From contig OY720636.1 of assembly GCA_963169105.1 (NCBI GenBank), positions 137,197,747-137,261,746 on the forward strand: a stretch of DNA of 64,000 nucleotides, given 5' to 3'. Source of the DNA: Ceriagrion tenellum (Eukaryota; Arthropoda; Insecta; Odonata; Coenagrionidae). Made by a program: the position numbers and the translations under genes. The first letter of the stretch is position 1. The number at the start of each line of letters is the position of its first letter. This document shows positions 22,201-33,253 of the stretch, one piece after another. The notes under the pieces are model-generated. The model made no database searches, was not told the DNA's origin, and saw only the letters and a program-made list of their open reading frames with translations.

Positions 22201-25200
22201 CGCCCAAAGCTGTGGCTGTTGATTCTGCACCAATCATTTTAATCTGCACTATTAATGCTTTCTTCTGAGACTGCTGCCTCCCAGTAGTGGGGTCAGTTTG
22301 GGTAGCATGCAAAAGTTGGTTTCCAGAGTCAAGAAAATCTTTTCTGCCTCTGGCCCTGATGGGATCGAGCATGCTTCCACTGAGTCACCCCACCCTATTG
22401 AGCATCCAGTTCCTTTTAAGTGAGATGTATCCTCATCCGTGTAGCAGAACTTAGTGCTGGCAATTGTTGTATAGTTTTATGATATTTAATTGGGAAAAAG
22501 TATTGATAAACTCAAAATGAATGGTCATTATGGGAGAAGTGGCACATTAAACATCTTGACTTGAATACATTTTTGAGCTACTGTTGTGCATAATTTTGAT
22601 GCCTTGGAATTCTGTTTTGAGACAGTGATAATAGAGGAGTGAATGACCAGTTTTTTAAATGCTATTTTTGACAATATTGAAAAGATTTGTTTGGTGATAT
22701 GTTGTCTTCCATTGAAATTGCAGTGGCTGTCTTTTTACCTGGATAAGGTTTGGCAGTTGGGGGTGTTTGAAGAATTGATCAAGCCCAATCATGTGTTGAT
22801 AAATGAGTACTTGTCTGGGCAAGGGATAATGGTAAGGGTCTAATGAGGTAAGGTGTTACTTCCTAGGTGTGGGTTTTGCTTTGGTACCACATAGCTGGGT
22901 TGGATGAGGCTAATTGACTCTTATTTCTTAATTTGAAATTTTAACATTTTTTGCCAGAAGTTATAATGACACTGAAAGCGCTTTCTTCAACTGTTAGTGT
23001 TTACAATATATTTTTTGTGCCCATCCTGATGAATTTTCATTTGATTGTCATGCCTCATTTAGGCATGAAAAAGTGTTGAACTTTATATCCCTTAACTAGT
23101 GTATGATTTACTTTATTTTAATAAAGTTTACTTAATTACCTCCTGTCATGATTTTTCTCGTACTTTTCAGCAACCCCTCTGGGAATAGATGTTTTGTCAT
23201 TGGAATCCAATTATCTGCTCCTTCATGATATGTGCTTTTTTCAATATATGTGAATTTCGGCACTTAATGTATGACTCAGTATTGAGGTTTTTTTTAGCCA
23301 TCAAAAATGTAGCTAGTGTTTTTATTGTCAAAATTATTTTTTCCACTATTGAAAATATATTTGAATGGAGCTGGGTTGTTTAGTTCTGATGGTTCCTTGA
23401 GCTTGAATCCCAAATTAAAATGGAAAATTTTGGTACCTAATTTCTCAGAGGGAAAACCATATTGGTTAGATACTGAACCCTAAAATGACAACTTTGTATT
23501 AAAACCTGGTGTAATGTTGCACATCAGCAAATGAAAGTTCCCACAAAGTCACTAGATTTATACTTAAAAAGGAATCATCATTGAATTTTAGGATAGGGTA
23601 GGATATTTGGGGGGTGACCGACGGCTAAGGTCATTTGTGCCATAGGAGATAGGTAAGGGAGGAAGGATGGATAGAAACCCAGGGTGGGCATTAGCCTGCT
23701 CTTAACGAAAGGCGCTAAGGGGACCATGGCTTAACATCTTATCCGACAGACTGAGTACTCTACTTGAAGTGCCCTCCACAAGACACTCAAGTAGGGATCG
23801 GGTTCCTCTGAAAAACATCAGCCACTGCAGAGATTTGAACCCTGGCCGCCCGTGTGGTAGGCGAGTACTCTAACCACCACACCAACCCAATGCCCCATCG
23901 AACTTTATAATTTGAAGTAGGTTTAATTCAAAAATTAGTCTGAGCCAGAATTCAACATAGAAGGAGATTTATCTCAGAAAGTGAAACAATATTGTCATCA
24001 AAGCAATTACAAATGTATCATTACTTCATGCTTAGCTAGCGGAGACAGCTTGTTAGGTTCTTTCACTACAGGCAGTGTTGGCAAGATAAAGAAAGTGATG
24101 GCAGCAGAACAGCACATGTAATGAGAAGATGGGAAATGTTCCCAGTCAAGATAGAAGTGTGTATTTCCGATTGAATTAAGAGATAAAAAAATAGATGATA
24201 TTGCTTGAATTTGCAAAGATGAATCACTCATTGGCCATCCTGGTGAAGAAAGAAACTAGTTTTTGATCTGCATTGGATATTTTAATAATTGAATTATTTA
24301 GTCTGAAGCAATGTACCATGGAGTACATATGATGTTTGATGTGTGGAAACAGCCTAGCCAAGTTACAGTAGAAACTAGAGGAAGGCTCGAGAAGAGAGGG
24401 ATGAAAATCAGCGGGACGAAAACAGTGTATATGGTGGCATACATTCTGTAGAATGATGCCTCAGTGGCACTTCCAGGAGGAGTCCTGCTGGCGAAGAAGA
24501 GGTACCGATACCTGGGAGCAATCCTGGAGAAGGATCAAGGCCTGGAAGCAGAGGTATCCCATAGAACCCAATGTGGATGGTCAAATTGAAGGAAAATGAG
24601 TGTGGTGTAGTTTGACACAAAAGTAAGCTACAGAATGAGGGGAAAAAGTGTATAAAATGGTAGTGAGGCCATGATGACCTATAGTGCAGAGACTTGGGCA
24701 AACACCAGGGCACTGGGAAGGAAACTTAGGGTGATAGAGATGAAAGTGGTGAGATGGATGAGTGGAATCTCGAGGTATGATAGAATAAGGAATGACTATG
24801 TTAGAGGGACATATAAAGTTGGACCAGTAAGTAAAAACATGAATGCTGACTGAGGTGATTTGGGCATGTCGAAAGGAGGAGGAATGAGAACATGGAAAAG
24901 AAAGAGCAAAGATTTCAGGTGCCTTGGAATAGACTGGCAGGAAGACCCAAATTTGGAAGACAGAGGAAAGATGGAAAGACAAGGTAGCAGGAGGCCTAAG
25001 AAATAATAATTTGTTTTTATTATGAGCAAATTTAGGTCTGTACAGTCCCCTCTTACAGATAGGAAAGGAAGGCTGGTAGGAGGAGGTAGAAGGAAGAAGG
25101 GAGGCTGGTAGGAGGAGGAAGCCCAAATCAGAGAGAATTGGAGGAAAAGATTAAAGAAAGGTTATACTGACCCCACGTGGGAGTAGGACACAGGCTAAAT

Positions 25201-28200
25201 GAAAGAAGCTTGTATGTATTGTATTGGTATTTTTCAGAATTAATTTTATTGATGGTCTTTCCTTGAGGCCAACTGCAATTAATGCTTGCCATGAAAGCCA
25301 GCATTCTGCTCCCCTTGGCCCAAAGTTTTCAGATTGTAGGGTGTGGAATGTGCTTTTGGAGGGTGTCATGGAGAAAGTAAATTGTCCTTTCAATAGCCTC
25401 TGACTGTGCTGACCTTAGGTCATGAGACATGAGGATTGTCAGATTACATAGGGAGAAGGGTTGGGAGTCCATTTTACTACTTATACAAATCTCTGATATT
25501 TTATTTCTATGGGGCATATATCTGGGGTGGGGGTGTAAGGATATTGACTGTGGAAAGGAGAGAGTTTCTCCGAGATGCAGAGGATATAATAAGGTTATAG
25601 TCCAGAAGTTCTTGGGATGATATCCCAATTTTTAACACCCTAGGGCAGTGAATCAAGAGAGGCCCAATATGTTTACTCCTCCTATTACTTTCCTTTCACA
25701 AGGAGGAGGAAAAAGGTGAAAGAAATATCTCCGCATGGTTGTTGCGCAGAGTATGAGGAAAATTCAATGTTTTTTATGTTAGTAAGATGCTTATTCAATA
25801 ATAGTTTCTCATAATTGTCTCAAAAACAGATAATATTTAAAAAGATACTAGGTTAGAATGCTAGGAAGGTATTGCCATAGCATGGTAATCTGACTGCATT
25901 GAAGCCATGAAAAAAATGTTTTATATGTTGAGCTTGTGAAAGGTATTTAATGCAGATATGGTGATCCTGCTGTATTTGCTATTCTATAAAAGGTTTCTAA
26001 AGATTTTCAAAGGTGCAAGTGAGCCCATGTCCAGCAAAATATACTCTAAACAAGGTTTTAGAGCAAAAGACCCTCATTGTGTCCAAAGAAATGGAAAACT
26101 GCAAAATACAAGGGAAGTGTTTGGCAAAGTTGAGATCGGGGACTTAATGTTTCTTGAAAAGGAGGCGAAATTATCCACAAATTGATTTTGAAGAAATATT
26201 TGTCTCATGTTGTTACTTGTTATGTCCCTATGATTATAAAAAGGTAGAGTTAACTTGATAACATGTAGCTAAAAATGAGGGTATCATAACAAGAAAGGTT
26301 ATGTTGTCATATATAATTTAGTTGACACTTTCGCTGCTAATCCCGTCATTTGACGTGTTTCCTTAGCTGCTGAGAAACATATTCCAACCAACTTACAATC
26401 AACTGACAATTAAAAAAGGTAGTAGAATCAAGCTTTAAAGCAATATAAACTGCATTTTCTAAGTTATACAGTTATTTTTCTGTGATAGCATGAATAAAGC
26501 TTAAAATACGCAGCATTCTACCTATCCGGCAGCGAGAAGTGCCCAGCAGCGAGAGTTTAAGCAAGTATAAATGTCAGAACCATAACTATGTATTAGAACA
26601 GACAAAACTGAAAAAAGTGGAGCTGACTCATTGCTATATTGAATTTGAAAGATGTACAGTGAATAAATCATGGCAATATTGTACGGTATAAAATCACTGG
26701 TCTGTAGGATTTGGCATAACTTGGATATATGTCAGTCAGTCTCTCATAGCTTAATGTTGCTCTATTCCTCAAAATGCTATTGAAATCCTTAGATTAAAAG
26801 CATGGAACAATATTAGAAGCAATTCATGTACATATTCCATACGGTCAAAGAATCACAAATGAGAGTAACCCAAGTGCATCCTGTTGACCTACTTTCTATG
26901 TTTCAAGCAGAGATGTCCTTGGCTGGTAGTTAAGAGAGACGCCTTCAAATATAAGACTGAAATGACTAGACTGCTATTTTGAGCAATTGGTTCAGAATCC
27001 AATGTATGTTCCGCTCATTTCTCAAAGCATGCTTGAATGATAATATCTCTAATGTTCATTATGCTTCTTGAATGAAACAGGTATGTTAAAGAAAGAATTA
27101 ATTGTTATGAGGAAAATTTGAGATCTTACTCATCTAAAAATAGTCCTCCTTAATGTAAATTAGACCATTAACTGTGGCACCAGAGAAATTTATGTTTACT
27201 TAAATGGTTAGACATTTACACAATTTTATATAATCCTTTTGCTGCGCATGATGAGTAGGTTTCATCATGGGTTGCATATCTCTATGTGTATGAGTAGTAT
27301 GTCTCATCATTATTTATAAAGACTTTATCTCTCGGCCCTCATGAATAGAAATCCAGCACAGCAAAAGGGTTAAAAAACTACAGTTATCCTCAGAAAGGAA
27401 ATGGTTCCAGGCTTGACTTTGTGGAAGTAATTAATAGTAACTTAAATAAAACTTTGTATACTCCACTATAGATTTAATAACACGACCCGGGTTTCGACAC
27501 TTCGTGTGAAGGTCACCTGAAGATGACACAAAGTGTCGAAACCCGGATCGTGTTATTAAACCTATAATGGAGTAGGTATGCAAAGTTTTATTTAAGTTAC
27601 TAGTTATCCTCAGGTTGGTTTAATTTACCATGTATTGGGCATTGAAAATGGTTTGTGATGTTGTACGTACATCTGTTAATGTGCATTGCCTATGTTGTAC
27701 CCATGCATATTAAAATGACAATTCTCTCTTCAATCCTCAAAATTGAGATTTTGACTTCAATTTAGTGTTCAGAAACTGTCAAAAACAGACTTCTATCTCT
27801 CAGTAGTTCTTAATGGAACTGGGCAAAAATAAAAATTACACAAACAGCTCAGAAGACCAATTAGATGTGATTTTTCAATAATATTGCAGTTCTTGAAGTT
27901 TCTCTGTATTGTTTTCTGTCAATGATACCTAATATTAAACTTGGGTTGCAAAATTTTACTATTCATATTTAGAGTTCAAGGATTTATTATTACATTTTAA
28001 AAAATTAATTATATTTTTCTTGATATCATTACAGATTTATTGTTCATATTTTGAGAAATGAATATATTTGTTGAGCATCCTCCTGAATATTGATTTAGGT
28101 AGTTAACAAAAATTATCTACCAAATCAGGAAGTGTGCTGAAACCTTCAGGTATTGGGGAGAACATTTCATGAATGCTTCAGGAAGCAGACAAAACATTTC

Positions 28201-31200
28201 CATATGCACTTCACGAGCACTTTCTGTGGATTGTGAACAGTTCATTATCACCGGCGTAACATTCAACCATGGACACTAAATCTAGTGGTTGGATGTAGTA
28301 TAAAGATATAGAAGCTGAGTTTATTTTTTCCAATAAGTTAGTTTTGCTTTAGAAATACAAAAGAAAAACGTATTTTAGCACCTTTTAATGAGTACTAAAC
28401 AAACTTTTGAAGCATCATTTTTTGGCCTTATTACTAATGAAGGTAATTACAGAATTTAGTACTAAGGTCATTGATGTGCCAAGAACATATCTCTTTAACT
28501 TTCAGATGTAATTAGGCATGGTTAATGTAGGTAATACTGTCATTATATTTTTGTTTAATCTTATTTTGGTTTTGCTGTAGTTTCTAATGTTGTGTCATAA
28601 CTTCAAATTGGTTTTTCAGCCACATTTTGATGGCCCACTGTTTTATCCAACAATCACTACCTTGAGTTTGGGTTCACATACTGTGTTGGACTTTTATTTG
28701 CCCAGATTAGAAGACTGCAGGGATTCTCAAGATGTGGTGAGTTTTTATGCATTCTGAAAAGCCAAGTTTTTATTAATTTTGCTTCCAATTCACCTCTGTA
28801 AATTTTTGTATTGGGCATCCTTGCAAAGGTATACATATAAACTAGTGGATAATTGACATTGAGGACTTTTAACAAGAATAATCAACTTGTTTTTATAGGC
28901 ACAAGGATGGTGTCTAAATTATTTTTCAACTTGAAGCTTCCAGCTAGTTTACATTCAGAAATTTATGTGAGGGAGGAATGTCATATCTTCAAGTTAAACT
29001 CTTTGATTATGAGATGAATTTAAGTTTGCACAATCTAGTAGCTTTTGAAATTAATGTTTAGGGCATAGAAATAACTATTCTTGATGAGTTTACAACGGAA
29101 GGATTATACTTAGAAACTTTTGGAAATGAGAAGTAGTGAAAAGTTGAAGAGTGCCTAGAAATGAAATCCATTTTCGTAGGCATATCTCGGAGTGTTCTGT
29201 CATTGCTGTGTCCGATGAAATTCTGCAAATGCAAGCTGAAGACTATCTTGTTGATTTGTAAAAGAGCAGCATCAGTCATGGATATTAATGCTTCTTTAAA
29301 AATATGAATCATAAGGTGGGAATGCAATAGCATTTTGGATTTCCCTGGTTGATTCCAGATATAAAAAATATTTAGGAAGACACATTGTCACCTTGAAGAC
29401 AGCTTTGATTGTGTTCTGACAAATGGGGGCAACAGTAATTACTCAACTTGAATTTTGATGTAGTAAGCCTTTTCTGTGAAACAGAAAGAGCTTAGAGCTG
29501 TTCACATGACATACCTCTATCTCCAACCAAGATTTGCATAGATGGAATTCAAATGGCAGTGTAATGGATCTTAACATTAACTTGTGAGCAATGAACAATA
29601 ACTTGTGAAGTCCTAAAAAATGTTACAATATCAGCTCTTTTTTATTTTTTGTCTAGCAAACAAGTGTATAGAAATAATTTCAGAGGCTCCTGAACAGCTT
29701 TGTTTGTTCGATTCAAATGACCAATTTTTAAATTTTGAATCGGCTTTTGAAGTCGTGTGATGATCTCCTAAACCACTGCACTTCTGACCCTCAGTATTCC
29801 GCCTGTAGCATTGACTTCCAGCTCTCCTTTAATCCATTGCTTGGGTAAGATTCCATGATGCCTTGCTTTGCAGGGAGATCCATCCACTTTCTGGATCAAT
29901 TTGTTGTATATTTATGGGTTTCTTTGTCCTTGAGCTGATTGTTCTCTCGGATCTTTCGCATTGACTTTAGGAGCTTGCTGTAAGTTTTGTTGGTTATTAA
30001 TTTCAGTAAGAACTTAAAAAGCTTTATCAGTGTTTTTGTGCCCAAAACAGCAATAGACCGTCAAAATAAATAAACAATACGTAAAATAAAATTAATGGAA
30101 GCAACAGTGACAGGTGGAATCAAATCCAGTTGTGCACATATTAGGACACTTATACCACAATGTTGATCCTATATTCCTGAAATTTCAATCAATTTCATAG
30201 AATGAATCATTCAGTAGCCATGCATTTAGGGAGCTAGTAAAGATATTGATTGGTTTATTCATGAATATTAGCGGTAACATGTAACATATTTTTATTCCCA
30301 GCTAGTGACAATTGTCCATAGTCTTCTGCAGTCTGCGTGATGGAATGAAATGGTAATGGAAATTTTAGCTGTGTTGTCCATAACAGCAGCAATTGTTTGG
30401 CCAGCTACGACTTAAGTCTTTGTGTGGATACTTGAAATCTCTCTGATTCTTCCGGAAAATAGTCATGATGATTGAATTTGAGTTTCAAACCTGGCAGTTC
30501 GTTGATAGTTATCAATACTGAGCTCTCCTGTGCTGTTGTCTTTAAAGTGAATTGTGCAATCTATAAGATGATATCAAACTATAATTGTAGATGCTTATTA
30601 ATGCTATCACCCAGCTAGACATGAAAGACGACTTCGAGTTACCAGTGGATATTGTGCCAGGGAGAGACCATTTATAATGCTAGTGAATGTGTCGACTGGA
30701 AAATCACTATTGTGAGACTTGATGGACAGTCCACAAAGGTTTATCTGTCATGACTCACCATAACTGTTCTAAAAATAACGTAATATGTTCTTGCCCTTTT
30801 GGTATCGCTTAGTATGAAATTGTCATGTTAAGGTGTTCTGCTGCTAGTTACCTGATGCATGGAAAAATCTGTAGAGACAAAAAGCTATTGTGTACAACTC
30901 ATGCTTTTTTGTGACTGATTGTTTTTGTTTATTATAGAAAACATTGAAGCAGTTTTCACTTCTAGTGGAACCTCGAAGCCTGTTGATTCTGAAGGATGAA
31001 ATGTACACCAAATACCTTCACGGCATTGAAGAAACTACTACAGACAAAATATCGCCTGACCTTATTACCAACTGGAATACATGTGAATTGTTTAAGAGTA
31101 AATCCCAAGAAAATTCTTCTTTTGCTAGAGATAAGAGTCAAAATTCTCCTGTATGTCCAGAAGTATCCCATGAGAATGAAAAATATCAGAAAATTAATCC

Positions 31201-31387
31201 ACCCATGGTGGTAAATCAGGAAACAGAAGGAGACAGTGTTCTTTGTGATAAAGCAGATGTCATGGACAGTTTTGGTAAGTTTGACAGTGAGAGAGAAACA
31301 ATGACAATTCACAGAAAGACAAGGATTTCTCTCACAATGAGACATGTACCTAAAACCTCTAAAGTGAAGATAAAGCTTGGGAGATGA
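12864..31387 (+). CDS. ALKBH6: ALKBH6, AlkB-type Fe(II)/2-oxoglutarate dioxygenase
   Basis: Five coding exons: 12864-12941, 13026-13202, 22724-22831, 28620-28736 and 30938-31387. Each junction is in phase 0 with GT-AG ends, giving 309 residues. Diagnostic text includes APKPKWTQLSNRRLQNWGG (about 55-73), NHVLINEYLSGQGIM (about 107-121), PHFDGP with the HxD iron ligands at 123 and 125, the distal His in YLHG at 188, and the Rx5R pair at 289/295 that binds 2-oxoglutarate. All three iron ligands are present, so it should be active. Human ALKBH6 is 238 residues; the extra length is mostly a polar insertion at about 190-285. By family knowledge it acts on nucleic acid; the physiological substrate is not settled. 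Introns 2-4 are 9.5, 5.8 and 2.2 kb and full of transposons. Confidence 0.92.
14038..14175. repeat. hairpin resembling a Penelope-like terminal repeat
   Basis: Left arm near 14045-14060 (GGGCTTCTGTC) and right arm near 14142-14153 (GACAGAAGCCC) are inverted. Between them lies GCATCGAAACGTCAGCC, the 'gene body - TCGAAACG' style motif of PLE pseudo-LTRs. No coding remnant accompanies it. Function none; a relic. Confidence 0.5.
14478..14575. repeat. Penelope-like terminal signature, fragment
   Basis: Contains TGTGTCGAAACATGTCGTAC followed by AAATAAATCAGTGG, which resembles the end region of arthropod Penelope-like elements. It is short and isolated, and the assignment is from memory. Confidence 0.4.
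16430..16881 (+). pseudogene. Tigger transposase, N-terminal DNA-binding part
   Basis: Two overlapping frames carry the first helix-turn-helix (FTLQAKLTILQKVQD...SVLANELCLTPSTLQTIVKN) and the CENP-B-type second domain (ALVDWMAQAQSMQVK, KAKDFAEELGVIGFTASNGWLDRFRKRHHI). A frameshift near 16660 separates them. After this the transposase text stops abruptly, before the catalytic core. Confidence 0.75.
17024..17245 (+). pseudogene. Tigger transposase, C-terminal tail
   Basis: Encodes an acidic segment (EQEQEAEDSDSDTLLPPEFTLEEGLESL) followed by a short helical end. It resembles the C-terminus of Tigger-type transposases and follows the deletion of the catalytic domain. The terminal inverted repeat begins about 175 bp downstream. 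Confidence 0.55.
18207..20155 (+). mobile_element. hAT-like DNA transposon
   Basis: 1,949 bp. The terminal inverted repeats are a perfect 13 bp: CAGGGTTGTTACA at 18207 and TGTAACAACCCTG ending at 20155. Subterminal GTCAGGGAAT motifs recur near both ends. Flanks share AATAT (18202-18206 and 20156-20160), a 5-bp repeat where hAT elements normally leave 8 bp. The transposase inside is interrupted by stops, and the N-terminal zinc-finger region is missing or unrecognisable. Confidence 0.8.
18443..19640 (+). pseudogene. hAT-like transposase remnant
   Basis: The open frame 18443-19270 carries SCGLHVLHNAFKEG, GWGIMMCMRASYNIFKDVPAYRAKYTNWTGS, CSVQWLNNSS and VKFVER-type text typical of a hAT transposase subgroup. 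After the stop at 19268-19270 the same frame region continues with YDRDHTRLDHFWRHIL and LSHGNAFVERGFSINK. The latter is the C-terminal dimerisation block, ending near 19637. At least three stops make it inactive. Confidence 0.75.
20995..22020 (-). mobile_element. RTE-like LINE remnant in ALKBH6 intron 2
   Basis: On the minus strand the 3' end reads TEDTLRHKGLVRNIIQGKIEGKVPSKRTKNKIMDQIKRKVHTKNYQELSV and runs to about 21006, ending in a D.KGWRDAVNQS-like tail. Upstream are SKADIKRRIAHAKKAFM and an ALNGSKHEPFKK block, then a piece of endonuclease text (MIVKVYMLTSSHVEEEIDK near 21690). The RT core between these is missing. It belongs to the same family as the fragments at 45.4 and 57.8 kb, which share the GKVP/MDQIKRKVH tail. 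Confidence 0.6.
22724..22831 (+). CDS. ALKBH6: ALKBH6 exon 3
   Basis: 36 codons between TTGCAG and GTAAGG. It encodes WLSFYLDKVWQLGVFEEL and NHVLINEYLSGQGIM, the segment just before the HxD iron-ligand motif. It is isolated between long introns but unmistakable by motif and phase. Confidence 0.92.
23640..23897 (-). mobile_element. tRNA-derived SINE
   Basis: On the minus strand the head near 23895-23820 has a tRNA-type A box (TGGTGTGGTGG, then TTAGAGTACTCGCC) and a B box (GGTTCAAATCT). It is followed by a body with CCGATCCCTACTTGAGTG and a 3' part ending near 23640. The internal RNA polymerase III promoter is still legible. I could not fix the target duplication. Confidence 0.7.
24340..25205 (+). 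mobile_element. RTE-like LINE remnant in ALKBH6 intron 3
   Basis: Carries GRLEKRGMKISGTKT, KKRYRYLGAILEKDQG, EVSHRTQCGWSN, AMMTYSAETWANTRA..RKLRVIEMKVVRWMSG and YDRIRNDYVRGTYKVGPVSK. This is the classic C-terminal region of the 'endonuclease-reverse transcriptase' proteins of arthropod LINEs. A TDPTWE-like end lies near 25170, after a purine-rich tandem GGAGGCTGGTAGGAGGAGG stretch at about 25070-25120. The catalytic RT core is absent. Confidence 0.68.
26332..26560. mobile_element. piggyBac-like MITE (candidate)
   Basis: Imperfect inverted ends: TTGACACTTTCGCTGCTAA at 26332 and AGCAGCGAGAGTTTAA ending at 26560. The right end closes with TTAA and the left with the related TTGA, which suggests a TTAA target. 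No coding content. Confidence 0.5.
27230..27374. mobile_element. short piggyBac-like MITE
   Basis: About 145 bp with inverted ends: AATCCTTTTGCTGCGC at the left and GCACAGCAAAAGGGTTAA at the right. The right end abuts TTAA. It is too short to code and fits a non-autonomous DNA transposon. The family is inferred from the CCCTTTTGC ends and the TTAA. Confidence 0.55.
27436..27601. repeat. foldback hairpin with 72-75 bp arms
   Basis: The left arm 27436-27507 and the right arm about 27529-27601 are near-perfect inverted copies, starting AGTAACTTAAATAAAAC and ending GTTTTATTTAAGTTACT. About 20 bp separate them. The arms contain GGGTTTCGACAC / GTGTCGAAACCC, a motif shared with Penelope-like terminal repeats. 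It could be a solo PLE hairpin end or a foldback MITE. Confidence 0.7.
28620..28736 (+). CDS. ALKBH6: ALKBH6 exon 4 (iron-ligand HxD)
   Basis: 39 codons between TTTCAG and GTGAGT. It begins with PHFDGP, whose His and Asp bind the catalytic iron, and continues with FYPTITTLSLGSHTVLDFYLP, strongly conserved in ALKBH6. The middle residue of HxD is Phe (Glu in human). Confidence 0.93.
28737..30937 (+). other. ALKBH6: ALKBH6 intron 4 (2.2 kb)
   Basis: Donor GTGAGT, acceptor ATTATAG. No open frame or repeat that I can recognise. The 91-codon minus-strand frame at 29058-29333 has no supporting motif. Confidence 0.7.
30938..31387 (+). CDS. ALKBH6: ALKBH6 exon 5 (distal His, Rx5R, stop)
   Basis: 149 codons plus stop. 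SLLVEPRSLLILKDEMYTKYLHGI carries the distal iron-binding His. TRISLTMRHV near the end carries the arginine pair. Between them lies a polar, Ser/Asn/Glu-rich insertion of about 95 residues, where the human loop has about 36. The protein ends VKIKLGR. Confidence 0.93.
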   Translation, partial: KTLKQFSLLVEPRSLLILKDEMYTKYLHGIEETTTDKISPDLITNWNTCELFKSKSQENSSFARDKSQNSPVCPEVSHENEKYQKINPPMVVNQETEGDSVLCDKADVMDSFGKFDSERETMTIHRKTRISLTMRHVPKTSKVKIKLGR

Positions 31388-33253
31388 GAGACCAGTGGTC
31401 ATCATTCTGGTGTTATTTACCTATTCCAAATTGAAATCATTGAATAGTTGAGGGGGTATGTTGCTTCTGCCATTCCTAGCTAATGTATTCACACAATTTT
31501 GCATGAATATGAATACATACCTGGCGATAGAGGACTAAAAGTTTAACAAGTTGCATGTAAGCTTCTCGTGTATGGGGTACTAAGCCCAGCATGTGATTCA
31601 AGATTACTATCAAATATAAACTCATTTATTTAACCTTGTAAGACCATCACAACCCTAGTCATATTCTCTATCTTTTCATGATGTACTAAAATGTCAAGTA
31701 CAGAGAATACCCAGTGTAATGTCTTTGCAAGTTCATGATGTCAGGTTTTGTTGTTTGGAATTAAAATGCATAAAAGCCAACTAGTGTATTGCAGAATTAT
31801 TGCGGCAGAAGACTTGTTCTATTTAGCTTTGAGGGTACATCCTTGTCATAATTGCACAATGCATGTATGTGAGGTTCATTGAATATATTTAGTTTAAAGC
31901 CGTAGGTTGAAATTCCTTTGCAATATTAGCAGAAATAGGAGTCATTGGGCAAGAAACTGATTGGTCATGGAAAAATTCATTGTCAAAGTTATTTATAATA
32001 GTGAAAAAGTTATGGTGAACTACTTTTAACTTTTCCCTTGACTGCTATTAATATTTTGAAAAGCCCATGAAGTTATCTATACTCCAAAATCTATACTCCA
32101 ATTCATTAACTGAAGCGGATTTACCGCAATGCTTGGGTGAGGGGAATGTACTGGTACAGAACAAGGCTAGCAGAGCCCTTGAAATGCAGTCCATATGAAA
32201 AAATCTTTAACACTTCCCTTAGGAAATTGCAAACCACAAAACAAGTGTTGGATAGCCTGTCCTTTCCCTCTTGAACTGCTAGGTTGTCTCACATGGAGAG
32301 TCACAGATAACCAACGGATCTCTTTCCTACTTTTTCTCTTAATTGTAGTTTCGCTCATCTTGTATGCAAAGACATATTACACTGGGTTATAAAGGTAAGG
32401 CCTTTGCCAATACCTATTACCTAAGGATGTCAATACCTATTAACTATTCACTTAGGAAATTGCAGCCCTTGGGTTCAACTGGATTTCCCTTGATTATAGA
32501 TCTCTGTCCACTTTCCTCCCCTGTATTCTCTTTGATTACATAGTTTCACAGGTTTGAAGGGTTTAACTGATGAAAAAGAGAACAGTTCATTCTGTTTGAT
32601 AGCTGTCAATCTGCATTGAACTAAAATGATCTTAAGTATGCAAGGTGAAATAGCTGTTACATGGGGTGAATTTTAAAAGCCGATATGTACACTTTTGTGG
32701 TAATACACTTTCTGATTTCCAGAGTTAAAATTCATGATAATATTGAAGAAGTTCTGTTCAACTACATACCACAGGAATGAGAAATGACTAGACTTCTATG
32801 CTGCAGCTCTAATAGTATAATATTTTCAGAATTACCAGTTTAACAATAAGAGGGTGTTTTGCTGAACAAATGCTGGTTTACAAGTCTTATGTGATAAATG
32901 CCTTGCAGTTGGAGAAATTATGGTTACAAAAAGATTACCAATCTGAGACAATTGATTACATGGATGTAACGTCTCATGATTAGGGGTAAAAAATGAGTCA
33001 TACAATTCATAGGTCTGAAAGTTCTGCCTAGAGAGGTGAAACATTCTATTTGAAAATTACTAAGAGAGAGAATGAATGGGGGATATCCAGGAGAAATCTC
33101 TACACCTAGTGTCAGTTCACCATTGAAAAGGCTTGCAACCGAGGCAGATTATCAAATTAAGTAACAATTTCTAGCTCAAAAAATTCTTTAATTCACAGAT
33201 AGACATTAAACCATGTAAAAATGCAGAAATTGAGGCTCACTGAATGTCCACTC
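31388..33253. other. intergenic / 3' UTR region between ALKBH6 and THOC7
   Basis: The two genes converge here. No recognisable coding sequence. I see no canonical AATAAA near the ALKBH6 stop; ATTAAA near 31761 is a weak candidate poly(A) signal. Nothing else stands out. Confidence 0.5.

Larger units (their letters stand above)
13203..22723 (+). other. ALKBH6: ALKBH6 intron 2 (9.5 kb)
   Basis: Donor GTAAGT, acceptor TTGCAG. It contains the Tigger derivative (15819-17446), the hAT element (18207-20155), an RTE-like remnant on the minus strand (about 20995-22020) and two Penelope-type signature pieces near 14.0 and 14.5 kb. The stretches 13210-14030, 14580-15815, 17450-18200, 20160-20990 and 22030-22720 show nothing I can name, except a lone TACAGTAGAGGGTCGCTATAG near 14980 that resembles a pogo/Tigger terminal end. 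Confidence 0.8.
22832..28619 (+). other. ALKBH6: ALKBH6 intron 3 (5.8 kb)
   Basis: Contains a tRNA-derived SINE (23640-23897), an RTE-like remnant (24340-25205), two piggyBac-like MITEs (26332-26560; 27230-27374) and a foldback hairpin (27436-27601). The stretches 22840-23600, 25210-26330 and 27610-28600 show nothing I can name. Confidence 0.8.

Noticed and set aside
25070..25125. Coding meaning of the GGAGGCTGGTAGGAGG repeats
   Set aside because: It is a short purine-rich tandem stretch inside a dead LINE remnant, with stops around it.
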